A stretch of DNA of 64,000 bases. Origin: Jiulongibacter sp966250325 (GTDB lineage Bacteria; Bacteroidota; Bacteroidia; Cytophagales; Spirosomataceae). The notes beneath the pieces are model-generated. The model worked only from the letters and a program-made list of their open reading frames with translations. It ran no database searches and was not told where the DNA came from. This document shows, piece after piece, positions 44,607 through 53,921 of this stretch. A program made the position numbers and the translations under genes. How positions within the stretch are numbered: position 1 is the stretch's first letter; the number at the start of each line of letters is the position of its first letter. The stretch spans positions 17,916 to 81,915 of the forward strand of contig CBINGY010000014.1 in the NCBI GenBank assembly GCA_966250325.1, in the 5' to 3' direction.

Positions 44607-45785
44607 ATGAACGCATATATTGTTAAAGGATTCAGAACAGCCGTAGGGAAATCGGGTCGTGGTGGCTTTCGGTTTACCAGACCTGATGATCTCGCCGCAG
44701 ATACCATTAAATATCTTTTGGCTCAGGTTCCAGAGCTTGACCCCGCCCGTGTAGATGACCTTATGGTGGGGAATGCCGTACCTGAGGCGGAACAGGGTAT
44801 GCAGATGGCACGTTACATTGCCCTGCTCTCTATGGGTAAAGTAGTACCTGGTGTAACTGTGAACCGATATTGCGGCTCTGGTATTGAGACCATCGCCATG
44901 GCTGCTGCAAAAATTAATGCCGGTATGGCCGACTGTATCATTGCAGGTGGTACAGAATCCATGTCTATGGTACCTACCATGGGGTATAAAACAGCACTAA
45001 ACTTTGAAATAGCAAGTGAACACCCTGATTACTATTTGGGTATGGGTCTTACCGCCGAACAGGTAGCACAGGATTTCAAAATAAGCCGTGAAGAGCAGGA
45101 TGAGTTTTCTTTCAGATCTCACCAAAAAGCCCTGAACGCTCAGTCTGAGGGTAAATTTGATGCTGAAATAGTCCCAATTTCGGTTAAGGAAACCTATTTT
45201 GACGAAAAAACAGGAAAAAAGAAAACGAGGGAATTTACTGTAAATAAAGATGAAGGCCCACGTGCAGATACTACGCTGGAGGCACTGGCAAAACTGCGTC
45301 CGGTATTTGCTGCCAATGGTTCGGTGACTGCGGGAAATTCATCGCAGACATCAGACGGAGCGGCCTTTGTCATTGTGATGTCTGAGAAAATGGTCAAAGA
45401 GCTCAATCTGGAACCAGTGGCACAAATGCTATCCTACGCCGTGGCAGGCTGTGATCCCAGAATCATGGGAATCGGCCCGGTTTATGCGGTTCCGAAAGCT
45501 CTTAAACAGGCAGGACTACAGTTGAAAGACATTGAACAGATAGAACTCAATGAAGCCTTTGCGGCTCAGGCCCTGGCGGTGGTGAAAGAGCTGGACATTG
45601 ATCAGAGTATTCTGAACCCAAATGGAGGAGCAATAGCCCTGGGTCATGCTTTGGGCTCCACAGGTGCCCGCCTTTCTGTACAGCTTTTCAATGAAATGAG
45701 AAGGAGAAATCAGAAATATGGAATGGTAACTGCCTGTGTGGGTGGCGGCCAGGGTGTGGCAGGAATTTACGAGTTACTAAAATAA
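44607..45785 (+). CDS. fadA: Acetyl-CoA C-acyltransferase (beta-ketothiolase)
   Basis: A 392-residue thiolase that cleaves 3-ketoacyl-CoA with CoA in the last step of beta-oxidation. The nucleophilic Cys89 is in NRYCGSGIETIAMAAAKI, the His in NPNGGAIALGHALGSTGAR, and the second Cys in ACVGGGQGVAGIY. It is paired with the FadN-like gene upstream. No acyl-CoA dehydrogenase follows, because a terminator comes right after. Confidence 0.94.
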   Translation: MNAYIVKGFRTAVGKSGRGGFRFTRPDDLAADTIKYLLAQVPELDPARVDDLMVGNAVPEAEQGMQMARYIALLSMGKVVPGVTVNRYCGSGIETIAMAAAKINAGMADCIIAGGTESMSMVPTMGYKTALNFEIASEHPDYYLGMGLTAEQVAQDFKISREEQDEFSFRSHQKALNAQSEGKFDAEIVPISVKETYFDEKTGKKKTREFTVNKDEGPRADTTLEALAKLRPVFAANGSVTAGNSSQTSDGAAFVIVMSEKMVKELNLEPVAQMLSYAVAGCDPRIMGIGPVYAVPKALKQAGLQLKDIEQIELNEAFAAQALAVVKELDIDQSILNPNGGAIALGHALGSTGARLSVQLFNEMRRRNQKYGMVTACVGGGQGVAGIYELLK

Positions 45786-45805
45786 AGTCCCTCTTTGCCA
45801 TATTA

Positions 45806-45840
45806 AAATGCCGGAGACTCCATCTCCGGCATTTTCTTTT
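45806..45840 (+). terminator. Terminator after fadA
   Basis: AAAATGCCGGAGA and TCTCCGGCATTTT pair over a 5-base loop, then CTTTT. It also lies right at the end of the convergent gene and could serve both. Confidence 0.8.
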
Positions 45841-45841
45841 G

Positions 45842-48685
45842 TTATTTTATTAAATCAACCCAGCCTTTGAAGGTAAGCGGCAGAGATTCTGGTTGTAAAC
45901 GATTAAATTCTACTTTAACCTGATAGAAGTAGGTTCCTGCAGACAGGGAATTTCCGTTGGTTCCAACGCCATTCCAGCTCAAATTCTGACCAGAACCACT
46001 AGCTACCAGAAGTCCCTGCCTGTTGTAAATCTCATAGTCTATATTTTTTACAAACGCGGGGCAGTTCATAGGCTCAAAGGTATCGTTTACCCCATCGCCG
46101 TTTGGCGAAAAAACATTGGGGAAGGAGATTTTCTCACAATTATCTGCACATACCACATTACTCGGTTCACTTTCTATGTCAAGAATGCTAACTGCAGTAA
46201 TGTAATAACATCCGGCAAACCCATCCTGGCTGTTTTTCCTGTGATCAAATGAGGTGGTACCACTTACAAAACCGATGTTGTTAAAGTTTCCGTCTTCGTA
46301 CCGGCTGTAGTAAATATTGTATTGCTTTATATCCGACCTGCAGGTACCCTCAGGTGTAGGGTTCCAGCTAAGCTTGTTTGTAAAAGTAGCCTGATTGCAA
46401 AAATCAGTCTGATCCAGACTTTCACATGGGCTATTACCTATTGAAAGAGTAGGTTTACAGGGAGGTGAACGGTCTGCCGCTGCCTGACAAACTTCCTGAG
46501 AGGTATTTTTGAGTAAGCCAAACCTGGCAGCTGCATTCGAATAACTTCCCTGAGTGAGCACCTTGTAGCAGTATACCACATTATTCTCGATTTCTATACT
46601 CTGGTCTCCGTCATCAGAGAAACGATCCTGCCCATCATCGGTATATCTGTACGTATTTGGCCCACTGGTTTCTACGGCTGCAATAATGGTATAAACTCCT
46701 GGGTTATTCTTGTCTTCGCGATACACAAAGTGAGTTTGATTATCATTTGACCACGGCGTATTCGCCTCCCAGGAAAGATGCACACGCTTGTCATCTGGTG
46801 AAGCACTTAGCCTTACGGATGTAGCAGCAGGAGCCTCTCCCAGTTTTTTATTTCCTTCGTAGTAAAATGACAATTTGTATCGATAAACCTCTGCCTGAGT
46901 ATTCAGCCCGGCGTCTGTATAGGTTGTATCGTCCTGAGACGAAAGATCAGAATTTACTCTCAGAATTTCCACATAATCATCCCCACCTAAACCCGTAGTT
47001 CTTGACAACACATACGCATAAGGACCTTTGAAGGCAGAGCTATCAATATCAAGAGGTCTGGTCCAGACGATATCTATGCTACCCTGTGTTTGTGAAGTAG
47101 AGACCACCGTCACATTAGTGAGTACAGGAACTTGTTTGGGTAGCTCAGACCCGATACAAAATTCGGTTGAAGGAGAGCTTTGCATGGTGATGAAAGCAGA
47201 AACGTCTATTTCTGAAACCAAACGATACGAATAGATCTGACCTTTCTCGGCCTGCGAGTCAATGAACGTAGAATCGCCGAGTTCTGTTTCGCCAATAAGC
47301 TGGTAATTCCAGCCATCTGGCATACCCTGTGCACATTCACCGGGATTCAAACCGCTACAACCTTCTTTTCTGTAAACCAGAAGTTTACCTCCGCGGGTAC
47401 AATTGGCATAAGGTTGCCACGACAATGTTACACCTGTCTCGGATTCCGTTCCGGTAAGACCAAGCGGCCTGGCCGGAATTACATTTATTTTGGTGGTTTT
47501 TATGTCAACCAGCTGCGTAATAAATCTTCCGGGCGAATCCTCCACCTTAAAAAGTACATCATAAGATTGCTGACGAATATGATCGCAGTTTGTTTCCCAG
47601 ACAAAGTTGGCAGAGGCTGGAGACGGAGACGGTTGGGCAGATGCAGTAAAAACTGCGGCTCTTTCTGGTATGTATTGCCTGTATTCTCCAGTAGGATCGC
47701 GATTGTAAACACCACCAGAACTGGTTATCCTCAAAGTTTGATCCTGATTAGCATCTGTGGCAGTAACATCAAATTCAAGGGTTTCCCCAGCCTCCACGCA
47801 AATCTCTTCAGGAACTTCGAGTTCGGGTCTTTTATTATCCGTTTTTACCACAATAATCTGCATATCCCTTACAATTTCGCCAATACGGATATAACTGCCG
47901 TCAGGTGCTTTCCTCCATTCTTCAACAACAAAGGCAACATTGTATTGACCTTCCTGACGTGGTGCATCCCAGATCAAATCTCCGGTAACTGAATTAATTC
48001 TGAAGGTAGCCGGTCCATTCCCAACTTCATTCAATATGGGTGACGGACCCAAAGTGGTTGGATCTCTATAGCCTGCGATAGCAATTCCCACACCGTCTGC
48101 AGTAAGCCTATCCTCGAATGGCACAGTGAGACGATACGAAAGACTGTCCCCATCAATATCAAAAGCCCCCGGATTATGAATAAATTTCACCCCCAGGGCA
48201 GCAGAATCTACCGGAATATTTAACAAGACCGGTGTGCTGTTCAGTCCAAATCCCGGATTAATCACCATGGTACTCTGCACAAACCAATCTATGGCCTGCG
48301 AAGGCTGAGGCAGATTTATGGTAGCCTCATTTCGCTTAGGTATGCCGCAACTTACCTTGTAGATACCTGGTGCAGGAAAAGTAACCTCTGTAATATAGGT
48401 ATTTCTAACAGTAGAGGGACTCAGCAAAACTCTTTCAGAACGTCTGACCTCATAGCTTACAACGCCATTATTATCAAATCCGGGAAAGAAAACCACGGTT
48501 TCCTGGGCATCGTTGGCACTTTTCCCGTTTATTTCATCCGTGTACGTTGTAATTGTTATCCGGTAGGTAAGTGAAGTATTTGAAATACGCTGGGCGGTTA
48601 TTTCCCCGGCTCTGAGGTGCGTGGCATACAGCTCATGAGAAACTAACCCAAAAAGAAGTGCCTGCAGAATTAAAAGTCTTTTCAT
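45842..48685 (-). CDS. Large secreted protein with gliding-motility (type B sorting) C-terminal domain
   Basis: A 947-residue protein. Signal peptide MKRLLILQALLFGLVSHELYA. The N-terminal part (THLRAGEITAQRISNTSLTYRITITTYTDE) is typical of CHU_C/gliding-associated proteins, with cadherin-like or PKD-like segments (DIDGDSLSYRLTVPF, LEVPEEICVEAGETLEFDVTATDANQD). Several fibronectin type III-like repeats follow (about 420-820). The end is the CHU_C domain starting FPNVFSPNGDGVNDTFEPMNC and finishing FKGWVDLIK. This tail targets cargo to the T9SS for secretion or surface attachment. Cargo function is unknown. Adhesion is plausible, given the repeats and no catalytic domain. Confidence 0.9.
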   Translation of the reverse strand: MKRLLILQALLFGLVSHELYATHLRAGEITAQRISNTSLTYRITITTYTDEINGKSANDAQETVVFFPGFDNNGVVSYEVRRSERVLLSPSTVRNTYITEVTFPAPGIYKVSCGIPKRNEATINLPQPSQAIDWFVQSTMVINPGFGLNSTPVLLNIPVDSAALGVKFIHNPGAFDIDGDSLSYRLTVPFEDRLTADGVGIAIAGYRDPTTLGPSPILNEVGNGPATFRINSVTGDLIWDAPRQEGQYNVAFVVEEWRKAPDGSYIRIGEIVRDMQIIVVKTDNKRPELEVPEEICVEAGETLEFDVTATDANQDQTLRITSSGGVYNRDPTGEYRQYIPERAAVFTASAQPSPSPASANFVWETNCDHIRQQSYDVLFKVEDSPGRFITQLVDIKTTKINVIPARPLGLTGTESETGVTLSWQPYANCTRGGKLLVYRKEGCSGLNPGECAQGMPDGWNYQLIGETELGDSTFIDSQAEKGQIYSYRLVSEIDVSAFITMQSSPSTEFCIGSELPKQVPVLTNVTVVSTSQTQGSIDIVWTRPLDIDSSAFKGPYAYVLSRTTGLGGDDYVEILRVNSDLSSQDDTTYTDAGLNTQAEVYRYKLSFYYEGNKKLGEAPAATSVRLSASPDDKRVHLSWEANTPWSNDNQTHFVYREDKNNPGVYTIIAAVETSGPNTYRYTDDGQDRFSDDGDQSIEIENNVVYCYKVLTQGSYSNAAARFGLLKNTSQEVCQAAADRSPPCKPTLSIGNSPCESLDQTDFCNQATFTNKLSWNPTPEGTCRSDIKQYNIYYSRYEDGNFNNIGFVSGTTSFDHRKNSQDGFAGCYYITAVSILDIESEPSNVVCADNCEKISFPNVFSPNGDGVNDTFEPMNCPAFVKNIDYEIYNRQGLLVASGSGQNLSWNGVGTNGNSLSAGTYFYQVKVEFNRLQPESLPLTFKGWVDLIK

Positions 48686-48873
48686 TCCAGTATAGTTGTC
48701 TTGAAGACTACGTAAGATTAACGAAGATATCTGATTGAATATTCTTAACGCTAAAAATAGACTGCAAAGAACAAAAATGCAGGAAAATTGTTTAATACAT
48801 GTTGATACACCGAATCAATTTCCTGATCATTGTTACCTTGCGTGTACCGTTATTTCAGGATTAGCATTTTTTA

Positions 48874-48904
48874 TTGGTTCTAAATTGTTTGTAAATTATT
48901 TTTG
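48874..48904 (+). promoter_or_regulatory. Promoter of sdhCAB
   Basis: TTGG (48874-48877), a 19-base spacer and TATTTTTG (48897-48904), a full match to the Bacteroidota consensus. The leader is about 57 bases. Confidence 0.55.
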
Positions 48905-48967
48905 GCGGCGATATTGTACTTTTCTAAGTAACGAGGATCACAAAAACCTAAAAACGAAACAATTACT

Positions 48968-49747
48968 ATGTCTTGGCTCACCAACACATTTAGCAGCTCA
49001 ATAGGCAAAAAAGTACTCATGGCCCTTACCGGGCTTTTTCTTTGTTCTTTTCTGATTATTCACCTGGTAGGAAACCTCCAGTTGTTCAAAGATGACGGCG
49101 GTTATGCATTTAACACCTACACGGTGTTCATGACCAGTAACCCGCTTATCAAAACGGTATCTTATGTACTTTACATAAGTATTCTTTTTCATGCGATCTG
49201 GGGGATTTATCTGGAATACCAAAACAAGAAATCTCGGGCAGTGGCCTACGTTTCGTCAAAGAACCAAGGCTCATTTGCCAGTAAAAACATGGCCATTCTG
49301 GGTACAATCATCTTTGTATATATAGCGGTGCATATGGGTGATTTCTGGTATGAATTCAAATTTGGTCACCTTCCTTATGTGAGTTATACCCAGGATTTAA
49401 AAAGTGGAGAAATTACTACCATTGAACAACTACCATCAGATTACACCCAACCATCAAAGCAATTGGAAGTGTTTAATGAAGAGACTGGCACCAAAACGGT
49501 TACCGTCAAAAACATGTATCTGGAGGCGGAGGAAGCCTTCGATAAACCACTTATCGTGCTTTTTTATGTTATCTCAATGGTGGTATTAGGATTACACCTG
49601 GTTCATGGATTTCAAAGTGGGTTTCAGACCCTTGGCCTAAACCACCCAAAATACAATCCCTTAATTAAGAAAGTAGGCATTTGGATTTTTGCGGTTTTAA
49701 TACCGCTGGCCTTTGCCACTATTCCTGTTTATTTTCTAATTAAATAA
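48968..49747 (+). CDS. sdhC: Succinate dehydrogenase/fumarate reductase cytochrome b subunit
   Basis: A 259-residue di-heme cytochrome b of the B-type (single anchor subunit) with five membrane helices. Helix I reads KVLMALTGLFLCSFLIIHLVGNLQ, and histidines for heme lie in helices such as YISILFHAIWGIYLEYQNKKSRA, YIAVHMGDFWYEFKFGHLP and VLGLHLVHGFQSGFQTLGLNH. It anchors SdhAB and passes electrons to menaquinone. SdhA follows 20 bases later. Confidence 0.95.
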   Translation: MSWLTNTFSSSIGKKVLMALTGLFLCSFLIIHLVGNLQLFKDDGGYAFNTYTVFMTSNPLIKTVSYVLYISILFHAIWGIYLEYQNKKSRAVAYVSSKNQGSFASKNMAILGTIIFVYIAVHMGDFWYEFKFGHLPYVSYTQDLKSGEITTIEQLPSDYTQPSKQLEVFNEETGTKTVTVKNMYLEAEEAFDKPLIVLFYVISMVVLGLHLVHGFQSGFQTLGLNHPKYNPLIKKVGIWIFAVLIPLAFATIPVYFLIK

Positions 49748-49767
49748 TTCAAACTACGAAAGATATC

Positions 49768-51783
49768 ATGGCAAACTCAAGCGTAATGTTAGATGCCAAA
49801 ATTCCCGAAGGACCAGTTGCAGAAAAATGGACCTCGTATAAAAATCACATAAACCTGGTTAATCCGGCCAACAAACGAAATATTGATGTAATCGTGGTAG
49901 GAACGGGCCTTGCCGGTGGCTCTGCCTCTGCTACTTTGGCAGAGCAGGGGTATAATGTAAAGGCATTTTGTTACCAGGATTCACCCAGAAGAGCACACTC
50001 TATTGCTGCACAGGGTGGGATCAATGCTGCCAAAAACTACATGGGTGACGGTGATTCTACGTTCCGTCTGTTCTATGATACCGTAAAAGGTGGAGATTAC
50101 CGCAGTCGCGAGGCAAATGTGTACCGTCTGGCAGAGGTTTCGGCAAATATTATTGACCAGTGCGTAGCTCAGGGAGTACCTTTTGCAAGAGATTACGGTG
50201 GGCTACTGGATAACCGTTCCTTTGGAGGTGTACTGGTTTCGCGTACCTTCTATGCAAAGGGACAAACCGGGCAGCAGCTTCTTCTGGGTGCATATTCAGC
50301 TATGAACCGTCAGATAGCCCGTGGAAAAATTAAGATGTATAACCGCCACGAAATGCTGGAGCTGGTCATCATTGACGGAAAAGCCCGTGGTATCATTGCC
50401 AGAAATCTGGTTACCGGGGAAATTGAGCGTCACTCAGCACATGCAGTGGTTATTGCTTCTGGTGGTTACGGTAACGTATACTATCTTTCAACGAATGCCA
50501 TGGGTTCCAATGTGACCGCCGGCTGGAAAGTACATAAAAAAGGAGCATTCTTCGCAAATCCTTGCTTCACCCAAATTCACCCCACCTGTATTCCGAGATC
50601 GGGTGATTATCAGTCGAAACTGACACTGATGTCAGAATCTCTGAGAAATGATGGCCGAATCTGGGTTCCTAAAAAGCTGGAAGATGCACAGGCTATTCGC
50701 GAAGGACGTCTCAAACCTACTCAAATAGCTGAAGAAGATCGGGATTATTATCTGGAAAGAAGATACCCGGCGTTTGGTAACCTTGTGCCGCGTGATGTGG
50801 CCTCCAGAGCGGCGAAAGAACGTTGCGACGCAGGCTATGGTGTAAACAAAACTGGTGAGGCTGTATATCTGGACTTTAAGTCTGCCATTGAACGATACGG
50901 AAGAGAAAAAGCTCAGCTCATGCACCTTCACGAGCCATCTTACGAAAAGATTCTGGAGCTGGGAGAAAAAGTGGTAGAAGCCAAATACGGAAACCTCTTC
51001 CAGATGTATGAAAAAATTGTGGATGAGGACCCGTACAAAACCCCCATGATGATTTATCCGGCAACGCACTATACGATGGGTGGAGTCTGGGTTGATTATA
51101 ATCTGATGACCACAATTCCTGGCTGCTATGCGATTGGTGAAGCTAATTTCTCTGATCACGGTGCAAACCGTCTGGGAGCATCTGCTTTGATGCAGGGTCT
51201 GGCAGATGGTTATTTTGTACTGCCATATACCATTGGAGATTACTTGTCAAATGATATACGTACCGGTAAAATCTCCACAGATCTTCCTGAATTCATTGAA
51301 GCCGAAAAGGCTGTGAGAGAGCAGTTGTCTTTCTTTGTGAACAATAACGGAAATCATTCAGTAGATTATTACCACAGAAAGCTTGGTAAGATTATGTGGG
51401 ATAAGGTGGGTATGTCAAGAAATGAAAAAGGCTTGAAAGAAGCTATCGCAGAGATCAGAGAGTTAAGAGAAGATTTCTGGAAAAACGTGACCGTGCCTGG
51501 TAATATAGAAGAACTTAACCCGGAACTGGAAAAGGCGATGCGTGTGGCTGACTTCCTGGAACTGGGAGAGCTGTTTGCCAGAGATGCCCTGGAAAGAAAC
51601 GAATCTTGTGGAGGTCATTTCAGAGAAGAGTATCAGACCGAAGATGGAGAGGCATTACGTGACGATGTCAATTACTCGTATGTGGCCGCATGGGAATATA
51701 CCGGAGACCCTTCAAATGCCATTTTGCATAAAGAAAAATTAGAATTTAAGGATGTTGAGCTAAAAACACGCTCGTATAAATAA
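49768..51783 (+). CDS. sdhA: Succinate dehydrogenase flavoprotein subunit
   Basis: A 671-residue flavoprotein that oxidises succinate to fumarate (or the reverse). The FAD-binding VIVVGTGLAGGSASATLAEQG, the covalent-FAD histidine region RRAHSIAAQGGINAAKNYMGDGDS, and the substrate-binding and catalytic block PATHYTMGGVWVDYN with NFSDHGANRLGASALMQGLADGYF are visible. Length and motif order match the SdhA/FrdA form of Bacteroidota. SdhB begins 8 bases after. Confidence 0.97.
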   Translation: MANSSVMLDAKIPEGPVAEKWTSYKNHINLVNPANKRNIDVIVVGTGLAGGSASATLAEQGYNVKAFCYQDSPRRAHSIAAQGGINAAKNYMGDGDSTFRLFYDTVKGGDYRSREANVYRLAEVSANIIDQCVAQGVPFARDYGGLLDNRSFGGVLVSRTFYAKGQTGQQLLLGAYSAMNRQIARGKIKMYNRHEMLELVIIDGKARGIIARNLVTGEIERHSAHAVVIASGGYGNVYYLSTNAMGSNVTAGWKVHKKGAFFANPCFTQIHPTCIPRSGDYQSKLTLMSESLRNDGRIWVPKKLEDAQAIREGRLKPTQIAEEDRDYYLERRYPAFGNLVPRDVASRAAKERCDAGYGVNKTGEAVYLDFKSAIERYGREKAQLMHLHEPSYEKILELGEKVVEAKYGNLFQMYEKIVDEDPYKTPMMIYPATHYTMGGVWVDYNLMTTIPGCYAIGEANFSDHGANRLGASALMQGLADGYFVLPYTIGDYLSNDIRTGKISTDLPEFIEAEKAVREQLSFFVNNNGNHSVDYYHRKLGKIMWDKVGMSRNEKGLKEAIAEIRELREDFWKNVTVPGNIEELNPELEKAMRVADFLELGELFARDALERNESCGGHFREEYQTEDGEALRDDVNYSYVAAWEYTGDPSNAILHKEKLEFKDVELKTRSYK

Positions 51784-51791
51784 TTAGCACT

Positions 51792-52538
51792 ATGAACTTA
51801 ACACTGAAAATCTGGAGACAGAAAAACGCTCAGGATAAAGGAGCCATAAAGGACTATCAGGTAAGTGAAATCTCGGAGCACATGTCCTTTCTTGAGATGA
51901 TGGATGTGCTAAATGAGCAGCTTATCGAGCAGGGCGAAGAGCCTGTAGCTTTTGACCACGACTGCCGCGAAGGTATCTGCGGAATGTGTTCCATGCATAT
52001 CAATGGAGAACCACACGGGCCAGACAGAGGTACCACTACCTGCCAGCTGCACATGAGGAAATTCAGTGATGGAGATACCATTTACGTGGAACCTTTCCGT
52101 GCCAAGGCCTTTCCGGTTATTAAGGATTTGATTGTAGATAGAACCGCGTTTGACCGTATTCAGCAGGCCGGTGGTTATATTTCTATCAACACTTCAGGAA
52201 ATACACAGGACGCCAATGCTACGCCTATTCCAAAAGACGATGCTGATAAGGCTTTCGATGCGGCTACCTGTATCGGATGTGGAGCCTGCGTAGCTGCCTG
52301 TAAGAATGCTTCGGCCATGCTGTTTGTCTCTGCTAAAGTTTCTCAGCTGGCACTGCTTCCGCAAGGCCAGGTAGAGGCTAAAGAGCGAGCTCTGAATATG
52401 GTTAAACAGATGGACGAAGAAGGATTCGGAAACTGCAGCAATACCGGAGCCTGTGAAGTAGAATGCCCGAAAGGAATCTCTTTGGAAAACATCGCCAGAC
52501 TAAACAGAGAGTATCTAACAGCCAGCTTCACTAAATAA
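51792..52538 (+). CDS. sdhB: Succinate dehydrogenase iron-sulfur subunit
   Basis: A 248-residue electron-transfer subunit. The N-terminal 2Fe-2S ferredoxin fold has DCREGICGMCSMHINGE and the fourth ligand in TTCQLHMRKF. The C-terminal half binds 4Fe-4S and 3Fe-4S clusters through ATCIGCGACVAACKN and NCSNTGACEVECPKGI. It links SdhA to the cytochrome b subunit. It is the last gene of the operon, followed by a strong terminator. Confidence 0.97.
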   Translation: MNLTLKIWRQKNAQDKGAIKDYQVSEISEHMSFLEMMDVLNEQLIEQGEEPVAFDHDCREGICGMCSMHINGEPHGPDRGTTTCQLHMRKFSDGDTIYVEPFRAKAFPVIKDLIVDRTAFDRIQQAGGYISINTSGNTQDANATPIPKDDADKAFDAATCIGCGACVAACKNASAMLFVSAKVSQLALLPQGQVEAKERALNMVKQMDEEGFGNCSNTGACEVECPKGISLENIARLNREYLTASFTK

Positions 52539-52560
52539 TCTTAAGTAGCTTATCTAATCA

Positions 52561-52597
52561 AAAAGCTCAGATCCATACGGGTCTGAGCTTTCATTTT
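52561..52597 (+). terminator. Terminator after sdhB
   Basis: AAAGCTCAGATCC pairs with GGGTCTGAGCTTT over an ATAC loop, with one G-U pair, then CATTTT. Confidence 0.75.
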
Positions 52598-52622
52598 ATC
52601 AGTACTCTTAAAACTTAAATCC

Positions 52623-53060
52623 TTACGCAGCCTTGGTTTTTCTCTCTTCCAAAGATTCAAAAACAGGCACTTTGCTGGTATAAGCCAGATTGTGCTTATA
52701 ATAATACTCCTGGAAAGTCGGAATCATAGTAATGATTGATGCCAGCCTCTCTACAGCGTATTTGTAAACATTTACAACCCCTTTGTCTTTTGTTTTCTCC
52801 CTGAATGCATCATGTAGCTCTACTACCACGTCGGTATTTATGTAGAAATCCTGAATGCAAATAATGGTATGTTCCTCCTGACCTTTTCGTTCATCCAGAA
52901 TTACCAGATTGAGATCATCCTCGTTGAAATAAACATCCACATGCCATCCTTTCTGTTGAATTCTGTTAACGTTTTCACCCTTTCTGGTTAAAAACTTGAT
53001 AACGGCTTCTTTATCGTAAGAGACAAGTAGTGCTCTTCCTATGTTTTCGTATTGTATCAT
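52623..53060 (-). CDS. Hypothetical protein of unknown family, 145 aa
   Basis: Starts MIQYENIGRALLVSYDKEA after an in-frame TTG three codons earlier. It appears soluble, with mixed beta and helix content (KGWHVDVYFNEDDLNLVILDERKGQEEHTIICIQDFYINTDVVVEL), and ends in a basic tail. I recognise no domain. It stands alone on the minus strand between the sdh terminator and idi, with an AT-rich upstream region that carries repeats (53062-53127). The frame has normal coding character. Confidence 0.65.
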   Translation of the reverse strand: MIQYENIGRALLVSYDKEAVIKFLTRKGENVNRIQQKGWHVDVYFNEDDLNLVILDERKGQEEHTIICIQDFYINTDVVVELHDAFREKTKDKGVVNVYKYAVERLASIITMIPTFQEYYYKHNLAYTSKVPVFESLEERKTKAA

Positions 53061-53061
53061 G

Positions 53062-53127
53062 ATTGACAAAATTTTATTTTGTTATACTCTTAACACAAAG
53101 ATTAAACCAATATTTTATTTTGTCAAT
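53062..53127. repeat. Repeat-rich upstream region of the unknown gene
   Basis: Inverted arms ATTGACAAAAT (53062-53072) and ATTTTGTCAAT (53117-53127). The direct repeat ATTTTATTTTGT also appears twice, at 53071-53082 and 53112-53123, 41 bases apart. It lies just upstream of the start codon at 53060. Confidence 0.6.
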
Positions 53128-53297
53128 AGCTAGTATGTTTTCAATAATCGGAATATTGTTTGGCATTTTTAAGCAAGACCACCTTGAGAATAAAAACTAA
53201 CTCAAATAGCTTATTTTAAATATTTGCTTTTCTTTGTTTTATTAGAAGAGAATTTGGCCAAAGAAAAAAATAAATTAAATAAATTCTTGAAAAAAGG

Positions 53298-53825
53298 CTA
53301 TTGATTCATCTGTTCTACGATCTCTTTGAACCAAACCGTATAATTTGCAGAATTTTCTTCTATGTCTTTCTTTATCTCACTCAATGATAGCCATTTGTAA
53401 TCAGACACTTCTTCAGGATTTACTTCAAATTCACCTTCATACTCTCCGAAATAAACGTGATCAATTTCGTTCTCAATAAGACCATTTTCAAACTCGGCCC
53501 GATACCTGAACGTAAACTGATGAGTAAGTGAAGTTTGAAATCCCATTTCTTCTTCCAGTCTTCTGAAAGCAGCATCGGCATTAGATTCCCCTTCATTTGG
53601 GTGGCCGCAGCAGGTATTTGTCCACAATCCCGGAGAGTGATACTTACCCTCTGCCCGCTTATGCAGCAGAGCCTTTCCTTCCTTGTTAAATATCAGAACA
53701 GAGAAAGCCCGATGCAGTAAGCCCTGCTGATGTACCTTTAACTTTTCTTCATACCCTATGATTTCATCCTGTGAATTGACAAGAGTAATGAAAGGCGTAA
53801 GAGATTTCGTATCCAGATTTTCCAA
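53298..53825 (-). CDS. idi: Isopentenyl-diphosphate delta-isomerase, type 1
   Basis: A 175-residue Nudix-family enzyme that interconverts isopentenyl and dimethylallyl diphosphate for isoprenoid synthesis (including menaquinone side chains). The active-site cysteine block LWTNTCCGHPNEGES (about 67-81), the Nudix-like RRLEEEMGF, and VHQQGLLHRAFSVLIFNKEGKALLHKR are diagnostic. The start is a TTG directly after an in-frame TAA, with no upstream ATG, so this gene appears to use TTG. Confidence 0.93.
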   Translation of the reverse strand: MENLDTKSLTPFITLVNSQDEIIGYEEKLKVHQQGLLHRAFSVLIFNKEGKALLHKRAEGKYHSPGLWTNTCCGHPNEGESNADAAFRRLEEEMGFQTSLTHQFTFRYRAEFENGLIENEIDHVYFGEYEGEFEVNPEEVSDYKWLSLSEIKKDIEENSANYTVWFKEIVEQMNQ

Positions 53826-53921
53826 TTAGACAGTTACTTTACAGGTATATGTTTGAGGTATAAATCGAATTGTTTTAAATTACCTATTTTCGCCCATCAG
53901 GTATTTTCAACTTCGCTCAAA

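Noticed and set aside
48735..49004. An 89-codon frame upstream of and overlapping sdhC
   Set aside because: It covers the sdhCAB promoter and runs into sdhC in another frame, so it is most likely noise.
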